Source: a bacterium (lineage in GTDB: Bacteria; Chloroflexota; Dormibacteria; UBA8260; Bog-877). From it: 19,366 bases of DNA. Positions within the stretch are counted from its first letter, which is position 1. Each line of letters begins with the position of its first letter. Shown here piece after piece: positions 1-8,053 of the stretch. The translations under genes were made by a program, and so were the position numbers. The notes under the pieces are model-generated. The model did no database searches, had not been told where the DNA came from, and saw only the letters and a program-made list of their open reading frames with translations. The stretch spans positions 1 through 19,366 of the forward strand of contig JAKAVU010000013.1 of assembly GCA_021817185.1 (NCBI GenBank), written 5' to 3'.

Positions 1-125
1 GGCGTGAGGGCAGCCACCCACGTGGCGCAAGACCCGAAACGGCGACGGCAACCTTGGGCAGCGTCCAGGTCGGGAAAGACCGCTCGTCCCGACCGGGTGT
101 CTTATGGGCACTCAGCAGGAACGGT
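1..125 (-). repeat. Copy 1 of hairpin-bearing mobile-element end (cut by window edge)
   Basis: Read on the minus strand, this segment matches 17125-17251 on the plus strand, at roughly 85-90% identity by eye. The match reaches the first base of the window, so the repeat probably continues outside. It contains the same 16-nt arm (59-74) and an identical 13-nt loop (75-87) as the perfect hairpin at 17150-17194. The other arm (from 88) is decayed, with only its first 7 nt still pairing. In orientation, any element body belonging to this copy would lie to the left of the window. Confidence 0.75.
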
Positions 126-146
126 TCCTACCACCTCCCCATAGCC

Positions 147-180
147 GCCCCGGGTCGAGGAGTCGACCTCGGCCCGGGGC
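147..180. terminator. Strong GC-rich hairpin beyond the MMPL gene
   Basis: GCCCCGGG (147-154) pairs with CCCGGGGC (173-180), and CGAGG (156-160) pairs with CCTCG (167-171). They are separated by one T-G wobble, and the loop is 6 nt. The result is a 14-bp stem. No T-run follows on either strand, so this is not a classical intrinsic terminator. It could stop minus-strand transcription beyond the MMPL gene, or belong to the adjacent mobile-element end. Confidence 0.4.
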
Positions 181-417
181 AAACCTGGTCCAGAGCGCGA
201 CCTTCCGTGAACCGCACCGACCGGGACCAGCAAACGGTCGGGCCGAAGCCCCCGCCAGGCAAATATGTCGCCCCGCGGATCCCTGGCAGCGGACCGCTGG
301 GGCTGGGCGCCACTCGCTCCACCCGCACTGCGGCATCTAACGAATCCTGCGAGAACCCACGCCCCTACGGTTGCCGTTGTGCGCGGGGCGCCCAGAGTCC
401 CGGGCGAGGGACAGTCG
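181..417. other. Non-coding gap left of the MMPL gene
   Basis: No convincing gene is seen. Open frames here have unnatural Pro/Arg/Ser-rich composition and overlap the MMPL gene antisense. A short GTCCC...GGGAC stem at about 397-412, just after the MMPL stop on the minus strand, is a weak terminator candidate. Confidence 0.5.
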
Positions 418-2715
418 TCACGGGTCGAGTGCCGGCGGGCCAGCCACGACTGGCTGAGCTCGCCCCTTCGAACTCGGCCACCAGTTCCAGCGACCCAGGA
501 TGGCGACCGTGGAGGGGACCAACAGAGTGCGGACCAAGAAGGTGTCCATGAGAATCCCGATCGCCAGCCCGAAGCCAATGTCCTGGATCTCGCTGCCGTT
601 CGGCCCGCTGCCACCTGAGAAGGCGAGCACGGTGAAGGTCCCGGCCAGCACCAGCCCGGCCGAGGTGACGGTTGGGCCGGTTAGCCCTATCGCCCGAATC
701 ACCGCCTCGCGCAGCGGGAGCCGGGCGGTCTCATCCCGGATCCTAGTCATGACCAGGATGTTGTAGTCCTCGCCGAGAGCGAGTAGGAATATGAACATTA
801 GAAACGGCAGCAGGAAGGTCAATCCGTCCGCCCCCCGAAGATCCATGAACACCAGGACCGCCGCTCCAAGGGCGGCGAGGTATGAGAGCACCACGCTGGC
901 GATGAGGTACACGGGTGCCACCAGGCTCCGCAGGACGAGCCCCAGCAGGAGCGCTATCGCCAGCACCGCCAGCGGCACCACGTGGAGGAGATCCTGGTTG
1001 GAGAGAGCGCTAACGTCGGCCAGCGCGGCCGCCTCGCCGGCGACCCCGTACCGCCGCGCCCCGGACGCGCGAGCGGCCCGAGCGAGGGTCGCCCGGACAG
1101 CGGGAATCTCCGCGAGCGCTGCGGTGGAGCTGGCCGGCCCGGCGGCCAGGCTGGCTTCGAACTGCACCGTCAGTCCGTTGGAACTCACCAGCGGCGCAGT
1201 CGCGCGATAGGCGTCGTAGAGGGCTGGCTGGACGGTCACAGTTGCAGGTGGGACAGGCGGGAGGGCTGCGGCGGGACCCAAGCTCCCGTGCAGTCCGGAG
1301 AGTTCGGCAGGTGTCAGGGGCTGTCCGTTGGGGTCCAGCGGCCCGAGCAGACGGTTGAACTCGCGACTCGCGGTAATGACCTTCTCGGCTTGAAGCAGGG
1401 CCTTGGGATCGGTCCAGACCGGGGTGGCGAACTGAAGGATCAGGTTCGTGGGGCTGGCCGTAGTCTGTGGGAAGTACTGGGCCAGGGCGGCATCCCCTTT
1501 GGCAGCATCAGACCCGGCGGGAGCGGTGACCGTTCCCCCGTAGCCGGCCGCTCGGAACCCCGTCGCCGCGAAGGCGAGCGCTCCGAAGACCACCACACCG
1601 GTGATCAGGGTGAGTCGCGGTCTGGCCACTACCCGGGCGGCGGCACGCCCCCACAGGCCCCGGCGGACCGCGCCCGGCCGGATCTTGGACGGCCAGAAGG
1701 CCGCTTGTCCGCAGATCGTCAACAGGGCTGGTAGCAGGGTAAGGCCCGCCAGGAGCATCACGGCGACTCCCACGGCCAGCGGCACCCCCAGGTCGTGATA
1801 CATGCCGAATGTCGCTGCCAACAGGGTGAGGAGGGCCAGGATCACAGTTCCCGCCGAGGCGGTGATCGATTCCCCAACCCGGCTGAGCGCGCGGACGATG
1901 GCTTCGTTGGGGTCCTGGCCCATGCCCAGCTCCTCTCGTACCCGGAAGACCAGGAACAGCCCGTAATCGGTCCCTGCGCCCAGGATCAGTACGATCAGCA
2001 GCACCTGGGTCACCTGGGAGATCTGCAGCCCGACAGCTCCCAGCGCGCCGATCAGGCTGCTGGCCAGGGCGAGGGCGAAGACCGCCGGCAGCAGAGTCAG
2101 CACTGGGGCGAGCACCGAGCGGTAGACGATCACCAACAGGACCACGATGAAGAGGATCGACAGCAGCTGGACCTCGCGGCTGGTGCTCTTCGCCGCCGCC
2201 TGGTCGGCCGCCGCGGTGGCCACCTGGCCGGCGACGTTGAGGCTGAGGCCGGAAGGCGGTCGGGCCGACCCAAAGGTCGCCTGAATGCCAGCCACCAATT
2301 GCTTGGCCGCCTCCTGGTTCGACTGGGAAGCGCTGGCTGAGATCACCACCTGGGCGGCCCGGCCGTCTGCGGAGGTCTCTAGTTCTCGGACAGACATGAC
2401 CCGGGGCAGCCGCCTGGCCAGGGCGACCTCTCGAGTGATCGCGGCCCGGTCGCTGCTTGTGAGCGGACCCGTCGCGCGAGATGCAACCACCACGACCTGA
2501 CGGACGCCTTTCTTGATCCCCAGCGGGCCCGCGAGGCTGGCCGCTTTGACGCTCGGAGCCGTGGCGGGAAGGAAGGCGCTGTTGCTGGTGTTCACCTGGC
2601 TGCCCAGCGAGGGAAGGAGACGTCCAGCGGCCAGAGTCCCCACCACCCATATGACCACGATGGGCCAGGGATGTCGGACCACGAGCCGTCCCAGGCGCAG
2701 GAAGAAGGTGCTCAA
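418..2715 (-). CDS. MMPL-family (RND superfamily) exporter
   Basis: This encodes a membrane transporter of the MMPL/RND superfamily, 765 aa. Such proteins export lipids, drugs or other hydrophobic compounds using the proton gradient. The protein has two homologous halves. Each has a first membrane helix (one starts near residue 15), an extracytoplasmic loop, then a cluster of helices. The first cluster carries GAGTDYGLFLVFRVREEL and the second carries LALGEDYNILVMTRIRDE, the conserved Asp/Tyr region of the family. The length is typical of actinobacterial MMPL proteins. The start is TTG at 2715, with GGGACGG a few bases upstream. It lies 15 nt after the stop of the MarR gene, so the two are probably co-transcribed. 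The substrate cannot be told from sequence. Confidence 0.93.
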   Translation of the reverse strand: MSTFFLRLGRLVVRHPWPIVVIWVVGTLAAGRLLPSLGSQVNTSNSAFLPATAPSVKAASLAGPLGIKKGVRQVVVVASRATGPLTSSDRAAITREVALARRLPRVMSVRELETSADGRAAQVVISASASQSNQEAAKQLVAGIQATFGSARPPSGLSLNVAGQVATAAADQAAAKSTSREVQLLSILFIVVLLVIVYRSVLAPVLTLLPAVFALALASSLIGALGAVGLQISQVTQVLLIVLILGAGTDYGLFLVFRVREELGMGQDPNEAIVRALSRVGESITASAGTVILALLTLLAATFGMYHDLGVPLAVGVAVMLLAGLTLLPALLTICGQAAFWPSKIRPGAVRRGLWGRAAARVVARPRLTLITGVVVFGALAFAATGFRAAGYGGTVTAPAGSDAAKGDAALAQYFPQTTASPTNLILQFATPVWTDPKALLQAEKVITASREFNRLLGPLDPNGQPLTPAELSGLHGSLGPAAALPPVPPATVTVQPALYDAYRATAPLVSSNGLTVQFEASLAAGPASSTAALAEIPAVRATLARAARASGARRYGVAGEAAALADVSALSNQDLLHVVPLAVLAIALLLGLVLRSLVAPVYLIASVVLSYLAALGAAVLVFMDLRGADGLTFLLPFLMFIFLLALGEDYNILVMTRIRDETARLPLREAVIRAIGLTGPTVTSAGLVLAGTFTVLAFSGGSGPNGSEIQDIGFGLAIGILMDTFLVRTLLVPSTVAILGRWNWWPSSKGRAQPVVAGPPALDP

Positions 2716-2730
2716 GACAACCGTCCCAGC

Positions 2731-3312
2731 TCAGCCGTCGGTGGGCACAGTGTTCGCTCCAATGCCAGCGGAGGCACCGCTCGGTTGGTCGGCTGCCGAG
2801 GCGTCGCCAAGGGGCGCCGGCCGACGGTCCAGCTCCTGCACCAGGACGTCGAGGCCCTCCAACAGCGCCTCTCCGCGCTGACGGCCGAGCCGGTCGAGCG
2901 TTCGTTGGAGCGGTTGGAGGTGGGCATTGACCAGCTGGAGAACCTCGTCGGAACGGCTCTGCCGCACCGACGCCAGGGTCCGACGATGGTCCGCGGCGTC
3001 CTCTCTGCGCTCCACGAGTCCGGCGTCAGCCAGCTGAGTGACCAGCAGGCTGGCGGTGGTGAGGGCGATGCCGAGCCTCTCGGTGAGGGTGGAAACACTC
3101 AAGGGTCCGTGGAGTACGACTTGGGTGAGAGCGGCGAGGTGGCGCGGCGCCAGCGGAGCCACAGCCGGTGAGGCAGGTGCCGTATGCGCGCGGCCGCGCT
3201 GACGGCGTTCGGCCTGGGCGACCCGGACCAGCGCCAGGAGCAGCCGATCTGCTTCGGGGAGATTCCCAGAAGTCGGAGCTGTGGTATCGCCACGAACGTT
3301 TACACCATACAC
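2731..3312 (-). CDS. MarR-family transcriptional regulator
   Basis: This encodes a winged-helix regulator of the MarR family, 193 aa, which normally acts as a ligand-responsive dimeric repressor. The DNA-binding region spans about residues 55-118: APRHLAALTQVVLHGPLSVS, then TERLGIALTTASLLVTQLAD as helix-turn-helix, then the wing AGLVERREDAADHRR with the family's D-x-R-R-like signature. An alpha-helical dimerization segment follows, and the tail (from about 165) is disordered and rich in Ala/Ser. The GTG start at 3312 is favoured because a TANNNT -10 element lies 7 nt upstream, the geometry of a leaderless transcript. The MMPL exporter follows 15 nt downstream, so this gene probably controls it and itself. 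Confidence 0.88.
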   Translation of the reverse strand: MYGVNVRGDTTAPTSGNLPEADRLLLALVRVAQAERRQRGRAHTAPASPAVAPLAPRHLAALTQVVLHGPLSVSTLTERLGIALTTASLLVTQLADAGLVERREDAADHRRTLASVRQSRSDEVLQLVNAHLQPLQRTLDRLGRQRGEALLEGLDVLVQELDRRPAPLGDASAADQPSGASAGIGANTVPTDG

Positions 3313-3319
3313 TGTTTAG

Positions 3320-3352
3320 AGCATAACACCAGCCCGCTCGGGCGCCCGTCAG
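3320..3352 (-). promoter_or_regulatory. Putative leaderless promoter of the MarR-MMPL operon
   Basis: On the minus strand TATGCT (3325-3320) fits the TANNNT -10 pattern, and the GTG start codon follows after 7 nt. That is the spacing expected when transcription starts at the start codon. A poor -35 match, CTGACG (3352-3347), sits at a non-ideal 21-nt spacing. A repeated GTGTA around the start (GTGTATGGTGTA) and TGTT-N8-AACA (3314-3329) are possible regulator contacts, but weak ones. Confidence 0.4.
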
Positions 3353-3763
3353 CTCCGCAGAAGAACCAGGTCGCTGAGTCAACTCTTGGCGCGGTCCAAC
3401 CGCCGGTGGCGACGGCCGCAGATGGGTGACCTCACCGCTCTTGGCGATGGCCCAATGGCCCAGTGCTTCGGAGCGGCTGTCCGGTGCTCCAAATCCGGGC
3501 TGGGACTGATCGAGGAATCGCAGGACCGGAGGGACGGTCGCCGAATCTGCATCGAAGCATTGGCCCAACCACACATAGATGGGAGGTAGACGCACGCCTC
3601 GCCGACGGGCATGGCCGCGCCCGTGGCCTTGTCACCGCGGAACGGTCGGAAGATCGGCGGCAGCGCGAGCCGGCCGGCCCGGATGGGGGCCGGCGACCGA
3701 TGGTGCGCTCGAGCCACCTCCACCGATGCCGCCGGCGGACAGTCAGGGCGACCGCTCACTCAC
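3353..3763. other. Intergenic region between two minus-strand operons
   Basis: About 400 bases contain no gene I can support. On the minus strand two overlapping frames starting near 3595 and 3624 give semi-natural peptides (for example PPIYVWLGQCFDADSA). Neither has a good ribosome site or homology I recognise, so a decayed gene is possible. The only clear structure is the hairpin at 3673-3694. Confidence 0.4.
3673..3694 (-). terminator. Hairpin downstream of the export operon
   Basis: GCCGGCCC (3673-3680) and GGGCCGGC (3687-3694) form a perfect 8-bp stem with a 6-nt loop. It lies about 70 nt beyond the lipoprotein stop on the minus strand. There is no T-tract, as is common for terminators in GC-rich actinobacteria. 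Confidence 0.45.
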
Positions 3764-4321
3764 TCACGGGCTCGTGGTCGGCGATGGTGAGCCCGGAGCG
3801 GCACGCTTGGGCCTCAGCGATCGGCAGGCGGCTCGCGCGGCCTTGCCTCGAGCCGAGCTGGGTGTGCCACCGGGCGACGGCGAACTCTTGCCCGCCGGTT
3901 TGGCAACGAGGCCGTGGGCGGCCAGGCAAGACCGGTACGCGCCGCGGGCGCTCCCGGGCCTGAGCGATCGGCAGGCGGCTCGCGCGGCCTTGCCTTGCGC
4001 CGAGCTCTGTGGGCCACCTGGGGACGGCGAGCTCGTGCCGGCCGGCTTGGTGACCAAGCCGTGGGCTGTGAGGCAGGACCGGTAGGCCTGACTCGCCGCT
4101 GACTTGCCGGGCGCGGATGGCACCTTAGAGGGGGACGAGCTGGCGGCCCCACACGCGGTCAACGCGATCCCCAGCAATAGTGTGGCGCCCAGCAGGGCTG
4201 GGCGCCACGCCCACCGCCGCCGGCTGGCGGATCTCGCGCCGGGGGCATGATTACGCGCAGCGAGCGGTCCGTGGAGCTCCGCGCTCCTTCCCTGCGGGGG
4301 CGGGCTCGGCGACGGGGTCAT
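3764..4321 (-). CDS. Small lipoprotein with duplicated SCxxHG...ACRSLRP domain
   Basis: This encodes a predicted lipoprotein of 185 aa, last gene of the HlyD-ABC operon. A basic N-terminus (RSASRRRWAWR) precedes a membrane segment (about 40-56) ending in the lipobox LTAC, with the lipidated Cys at 57. A Ser/Pro/Ala linker follows, then two tandem copies of a 43-residue unit (about 80-122 and 129-171). Each contains AYRSCL-AHGLV-KPAG, SPSPGG and GKAARAACRSLRP. The paired Cys in each unit could form a disulphide. The pattern recalls the actinobacterial CMRSHGVxxFPDP...AxxxC family often found near MacAB-type exporters, but with the central part shortened and the unit doubled; this comparison is from memory. 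The ATG overlaps the permease stop by 4 nt (ATGA), so translation is coupled. Function is unknown; it may be an extracytoplasmic partner of the exporter. Confidence 0.75.
   Translation of the reverse strand: MTPSPSPPPQGRSAELHGPLAARNHAPGARSASRRRWAWRPALLGATLLLGIALTACGAASSSPSKVPSAPGKSAASQAYRSCLTAHGLVTKPAGTSSPSPGGPQSSAQGKAARAACRSLRPGSARGAYRSCLAAHGLVAKPAGKSSPSPGGTPSSARGKAARAACRSLRPKRAAPGSPSPTTSP
3811..4086 (-). repeat. 147-bp tandem duplication inside the lipoprotein gene
   Basis: Segments 3811-3939 and 3958-4086 are closely similar at DNA level, offset by exactly 147 bp (49 codons). They share blocks such as GAGCGATCGGCAGGCGGCTC or one-base variants. The in-frame offset and high nucleotide similarity indicate a fairly recent internal duplication. 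Confidence 0.85.
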
Positions 4322-5550
4322 GCGCTCCGCAGGGCCTCAATAGGGGAGAGCCGGGCGGCTCTGGCCGCGGGATAGACGCCGAAGCACAGGCCGATCCCGA
4401 CCGCAGCCACCACCGCCCCGACCACGGCGGGTAGCGAGATGACGATGGGCGTATGCAGCAGCGATGGCGCGACCAATGAACCGCCCACACCGAGGCCCAC
4501 TCCGAGCACACCGCCGGCGAGGCCCAGGAGGGATGCCTCGATCAGGAACTGCCGCAAGATCAGGCCGGGCGTCGCCCCCAACGCCTTGCGCAGACCGATC
4601 TCCTGGACCCGCTCCGAGACCGAGACCAGCATGATGTTCATCACTCCTATCCCGCCCACCAGCAGCGCTATGGCGGCGATGCCACCCAGAAGGATCGTCA
4701 TGGTCTTGGAGACCGAGCTGGCGGTCGCGAGCAGGCTGGTCTGGGGGGTGATGGTGAAGTCGGCCGCCCTGGCCGTGGGCAGCTGGTGGAGCTCCAAGAG
4801 CAGGCTTTCGGCCTCCTGGTAGGCGGCGCTCATGGTGGTCGGGCCGGTGGCCGACAGGAGGATCTGGGAGAGGCTCTGCGCATAGGGGCCCCGGGACCCG
4901 AAGAGGCTCTCGGCCACGGAGATCGGGATGACCACCAGATTGTCCTCGTTGGCATTGGCCGACGAGCCCGCCGGGTTGAGCTCGCCCACCACCGCGAAGG
5001 GCACGCCGTCGATGGTGATGTTGCGGCCGATGGCTCGCGAGGTGGGAAAGAGGTTCTGGGCCACCTCTGTCCCGATCAGGGCCACGTGGGCCTGACTCTG
5101 CACAGCAGCGGCTGTGAAAGGTTGCCCCAAGACCACCTGGCGGTCCCGAATGGCGAGGTAGGCGGGCGTGGTGCCGACCACTGGCGCCGTCCAGTTGTTG
5201 GTTCCCGCCGTGAGGGAGCCGCTGTGCTGGGAGACTGGCGCGACCGCGCCGATCTGAGGACAGTCAGTCCTGGTGCCAAGGGCATTGGCGTCCGCCAGGG
5301 TCAGCGTGCTAGCCGATCCCAGGCCTCCGCTCACCCCCGCAGTGGACACCGATCCAGGGGTCACGATGAGCATGTTGGTCCCGAGGGCCGAGATCGCGCT
5401 GCCCACTTGCGCCTGGGCGCCCTCGCCCAGCCCGACGGTCAGGATCACAGCAGCGATGCCGATCAGCAGCCCCAGCACCGTGAGAATCGACCGGCTGCGC
5501 CTCTCGAGGAGGCTGTCCAGGGCACCCCTGGCAAGCTCCATCCAGCTCAT
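4318..5550 (-). CDS. MacB/FtsX-type ABC transporter permease
   Basis: This encodes the membrane subunit of a MacAB-type ABC exporter, 410 aa, a normal length for a MacB permease split from its ATPase. The N-terminal helix (about 20-45, SILTVLGLLIGIAAVILTVG) is followed by a MacB_PCD extracytoplasmic domain (about 50-275) that includes ALGTNMLIVTPGS. The C-terminal FtsX domain has three helices. It contains GGIGVMNIMLVSVSERVQEI and GLRKALGATPGLILRQFLIE, the family hallmark after the second helix, and ends PAARAARLSPIEALRSA. The ATG overlaps the ATPase stop in an ATGA. In this family the permease transmits ATP-driven motion to the extracytoplasmic domain (mechanotransmission) rather than moving substrate through the membrane. 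The substrate is unknown. Confidence 0.95.
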   Translation of the reverse strand: MSWMELARGALDSLLERRSRSILTVLGLLIGIAAVILTVGLGEGAQAQVGSAISALGTNMLIVTPGSVSTAGVSGGLGSASTLTLADANALGTRTDCPQIGAVAPVSQHSGSLTAGTNNWTAPVVGTTPAYLAIRDRQVVLGQPFTAAAVQSQAHVALIGTEVAQNLFPTSRAIGRNITIDGVPFAVVGELNPAGSSANANEDNLVVIPISVAESLFGSRGPYAQSLSQILLSATGPTTMSAAYQEAESLLLELHQLPTARAADFTITPQTSLLATASSVSKTMTILLGGIAAIALLVGGIGVMNIMLVSVSERVQEIGLRKALGATPGLILRQFLIEASLLGLAGGVLGVGLGVGGSLVAPSLLHTPIVISLPAVVGAVVAAVGIGLCFGVYPAARAARLSPIEALRSA

Positions 5551-6314
5551 GCTGGTTGGGTGACGTCGGAGACAATCTGCCCGTCGCGGATGCGGACCTG
5601 GCGCCGCGCCCGCCGCGCCACGTCCGCATCGTGGGTGATGAGCACCACCGTTCGCCCCGCACGGTGAACGGCGTCGAAGATGGAGAGAAGGTCATCGGCC
5701 TGATCGGAGGCCAGATTCCCCGTGGGTTCGTCGGCCAGCAGAATGTCCGGATCAGTGACCAACGCACGAGCGATCGCCACGCGCTGCTGCTGACCACCCG
5801 ACAGCTCTGTCGGTTTGTGGTTCATGCGGTTCTCCAGACCGACGCTGGCCAGGGCCTCCTCAGCGCGCTCCCTCCGCACCGCTCGGGGGTGGACTCCCCC
5901 GTAGATCAGGGGCAGTTCCACGTTGCGCGACGCGGAGATCCGCGGGAGCAGATGGAACTGCTGGAAGACGAACCCGACCTTGCGGTTGCGAACCTCGGCC
6001 AGTTCGGCCTCGGCGAGCTTGGAGACATCTGTGCCGCCCAACCGGTAGCTGCCGGAAGTGGGAACGTCGAGACAGCCGAGGATGTGCATCAGGGTGGACT
6101 TGCCCGACCCTGACTGCCCCATGATGGCGACGTAGTCGCCGCTCTCGACTGCCAGATCGACCGACCGCAGCGCGTCGACTCTAGCCTCACCTGAGCCATA
6201 CGACTTCGAAACGGACGCCAGCTCCAGCAGCGGGGACTCGCCGCGGACGAGCCCAGCTGAGAGCTGGCTCGAACTAGGAGACCCTGCCAAGGGCGCGGAA
6301 CCGGGACCCATCAC
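5547..6314 (-). CDS. MacB/LolD-type ABC transporter ATPase
   Basis: This encodes the cytoplasmic ATP-hydrolysing subunit that partners the downstream FtsX-type permease, 255 aa. All ABC motifs are intact: Walker A GQSGSGKST (66-74), Q-loop Gln in VFQQFHLLP (about 118), signature LSGGQQQRVAIARAL (171-185), Walker B ILLADEP with catalytic Glu 196, D-loop in GNLASDQ, and switch His 228 in LITHDAD. About 28 residues of low-complexity sequence precede the usual domain start. The junction with the HlyD gene reads GTGATG over the stop: GTG 6314 overlaps by 4 nt, while ATG 6311 overlaps by 1 nt and may be the real start. The protein probably works as a dimer in the tripartite exporter encoded by this operon. 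Confidence 0.95.
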   Translation of the reverse strand: MMGPGSAPLAGSPSSSQLSAGLVRGESPLLELASVSKSYGSGEARVDALRSVDLAVESGDYVAIMGQSGSGKSTLMHILGCLDVPTSGSYRLGGTDVSKLAEAELAEVRNRKVGFVFQQFHLLPRISASRNVELPLIYGGVHPRAVRRERAEEALASVGLENRMNHKPTELSGGQQQRVAIARALVTDPDILLADEPTGNLASDQADDLLSIFDAVHRAGRTVVLITHDADVARRARRQVRIRDGQIVSDVTQPA

Positions 6315-7654
6315 GGTATCCCACCACCACCCTTGGGACCGTGATGAGCCTTGGCTCCCCCACCGAGTCCACGGCGGCCGCCCAGACCGGCAGCGCCGGT
6401 GGGCAGGGGCTTGTTGAGCTGAGCCAGGACCACCTGGTCCCCGGCCGCCAGGCCCGACGTCACCTGGGCGAGCACGGCGTCGGACGCGCCTATCTTGACC
6501 GTCTGTTTGACCGCCCGGCCCGCCTTGACCACGAGCACGTAGGTTCCCCGAGAGCCGCTGCCGTGGACACTGCTGGCTGGGACCGTCAGCACGTGGGAGA
6601 CCCGCTGCACTACTATCGCTGCCTCAGCTCCCGCTCCCGCGAACAGGCCGGGGGGACTCCCGGTCACGGTTATGACGACCGGGAAGGCTGGTACTCCCTG
6701 GACAATGCTGGCAAGGGGGGTGATCGCGCTGACCTTCCCGGGGAGGGGTCGTGACTGGCCAGCCGGGGTCACCAACGCCGGCTGCCCCACATGCACCTGG
6801 GCGACCTGGGCGTCGCTCACGCTCGCGGTGACCTCGAATGCCCCCAGACCATCCACCACTATGTCCGTCGTGTTGGCTGCGGCACGAACGCTGCTGGCGC
6901 CATCCGGCTGCCCAGCGGTCACGTTGATCTGGGCCACCACTCCGGCCGCTGGAGCGGTGAGATGGGTGGAATTCACAGCGGCCTGGGCGCTGTTCACGGC
7001 GGCCTGGGCGATGCTGATCTCGGCCTGATCGATGGCGACCTGGGCAGCGGCAGGTGGTGACGGCGCCGACTCGGCGAGCGACAGCTTGGCCTGCGCGATG
7101 GTGAGGTTCGCCTCGGCCTGGGTCAATTGCGCCTGCAGGGTCGCCGGATCGAGGGTGGCCAGCAACTGGCCCGCTGTCACTGTCTGCCCCGGCACCACGT
7201 TGACTGTGGCAACCACGCCCGGAGCTGGGAAGCTGAGATCCCAACTGTGGACAGGCTGGAGCGTGCCCGCCACCACGACGGTGTCGGTGACCGTGCCGTA
7301 ACGAGCGGTCGCCGTCACGAAGGGAGCCCGGGCGGGCCGGGTCCGAGCGTAAACGACTCCGCCTGCGGCCACCAGGACGACCAGAGCCAAGACAGCCCAG
7401 GCACGTTTGTACTGCCACGGCCGTGTGATACGAGACGACCGAGCGAAGGGGGCCCTCTCCTCGGGCTTCGATGCTTCCAAGGCTACCCTCTCACCCCCTT
7501 TTTGAGATGGGATGAGGGCATCAAGCGGCCCGTGACCATTGGTCGCTGGCGTCCCATCATGCCAAAAGGATCGCCCATCCAGCCCCGGCCGTCCCTTAGC
7601 CAGGACTGAGAGAGTTTCGGCGGTGTCGGTCGCCACAAACATGGGGCCACCCAA
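6311..7654 (-). CDS. HlyD/MacA-like membrane-fusion adaptor
   Basis: This encodes the first gene of the export operon, 447 aa from TTG 7654. Domains in order are a long polar N-terminus, a single membrane helix (about 84-103, AWAVLALVVLVAAGGVVYAR), and a barrel-sandwich/lipoyl half (FPAPGVVATVNVVPGQTVTA, about 142-161). A short helical hairpin with QxxxAxxxxxxA spacing follows (about 172-229), then the second lipoyl half (LTAPAAGVVAQINVTAGQ), a beta-barrel, and a Gly-rich C-terminus. In MacA-type proteins this part links the ABC pump to the outside. The start is uncertain. TTG 7654 has a GATAAA box 7 nt upstream. ATG 7642 is also possible. TTG 7480 follows a purine-rich stretch (GGGGGTGAGAGGG) and would remove the odd 58-residue polar extension. 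Confidence 0.88.
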   Translation of the reverse strand: MGGPMFVATDTAETLSVLAKGRPGLDGRSFWHDGTPATNGHGPLDALIPSQKGGERVALEASKPEERAPFARSSRITRPWQYKRAWAVLALVVLVAAGGVVYARTRPARAPFVTATARYGTVTDTVVVAGTLQPVHSWDLSFPAPGVVATVNVVPGQTVTAGQLLATLDPATLQAQLTQAEANLTIAQAKLSLAESAPSPPAAAQVAIDQAEISIAQAAVNSAQAAVNSTHLTAPAAGVVAQINVTAGQPDGASSVRAAANTTDIVVDGLGAFEVTASVSDAQVAQVHVGQPALVTPAGQSRPLPGKVSAITPLASIVQGVPAFPVVITVTGSPPGLFAGAGAEAAIVVQRVSHVLTVPASSVHGSGSRGTYVLVVKAGRAVKQTVKIGASDAVLAQVTSGLAAGDQVVLAQLNKPLPTGAAGLGGRRGLGGGAKAHHGPKGGGGIP

Positions 7655-7661
7655 GGGGTGG
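7647..7661. promoter_or_regulatory. Inverted repeat at the start of the export operon
   Basis: CCACCC (7647-7652) and GGGTGG (7656-7661) form a perfect 6-bp inverted repeat with a 3-bp centre. It sits directly on the 5' end of the HlyD gene, next to GATAAA (7667-7662 on the minus strand). The position suits an operator or a translation-control hairpin. No regulator gene adjoins this operon. Confidence 0.35.
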
Positions 7662-8053
7662 TTTATCCACTAGCTAGGGGCCACTTGGACCTTCGGGGCA
7701 ACAGGGGGACACCCTTTTCGCTTTCAGCCCAGAGGAGGTTGCCGATTGGTCGCCAAGCACAGGCTCGACAAGATGCTGGTGTGCGCTAATGGGGACATGC
7801 GGGAGCCGAAGGCGAGTGAAATAGTAGTAGTAGAAGCTGGGGAGAGGGGTTCGGGGAGAGGGGGTGAACAACTCGACCGGGCTGTGGATTCTCCTGGCTG
7901 GGCGGCGGCTCGGATGCCGGGTCACCCGGCACCGGAGGAGTGAACGTAAGACCAGCGCTTCGGTGCGGGCGGTTCGCGGTGAGGCCAGAACCGAACCCAG
8001 CAATGGAGGAGGAACCCCTCGCGGGGTGCCACGGCAGTGGGCTTGACTCAAGT
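7662..8053. other. Gene-poor region upstream of the export operon
   Basis: No well-supported gene is present. The region holds CTAGCTAG (7671-7678), a short TAG microsatellite near 7825 (AGTAGTAGTAG), and a purine-rich run to 7866. A plus-strand frame at 7746-7943 is listed separately as a weak candidate. Confidence 0.5.
7746..7943 (+). CDS. Weak candidate small ORF
   Basis: This is a 65-codon frame from TTG 7746, preceded by a good ribosome-binding sequence, AGAGGAGG, ending about 7 nt upstream. The first 23 codons have GC-rich third positions (peptide VAKHRLDKMLVCANGDMREP), but codon usage then degrades across the TAG microsatellite. No family is recognised. The ribosome site is the main support, and it may be chance in purine-rich DNA. 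Confidence 0.18.
   Translation: MVAKHRLDKMLVCANGDMREPKASEIVVVEAGERGSGRGGEQLDRAVDSPGWAAARMPGHPAPEE

Noticed and set aside
54..614. Overlapping frames on both strands left of the MMPL gene
   Set aside because: They are antisense or shifted over the MMPL C-terminus, with low-complexity composition and no ribosome site.
1508..2650. 380-codon minus-strand frame overlapping the MMPL gene
   Set aside because: It is a shifted frame of the MMPL gene with Arg/Gly-rich unnatural sequence. The MMPL frame carries the recognisable motifs.
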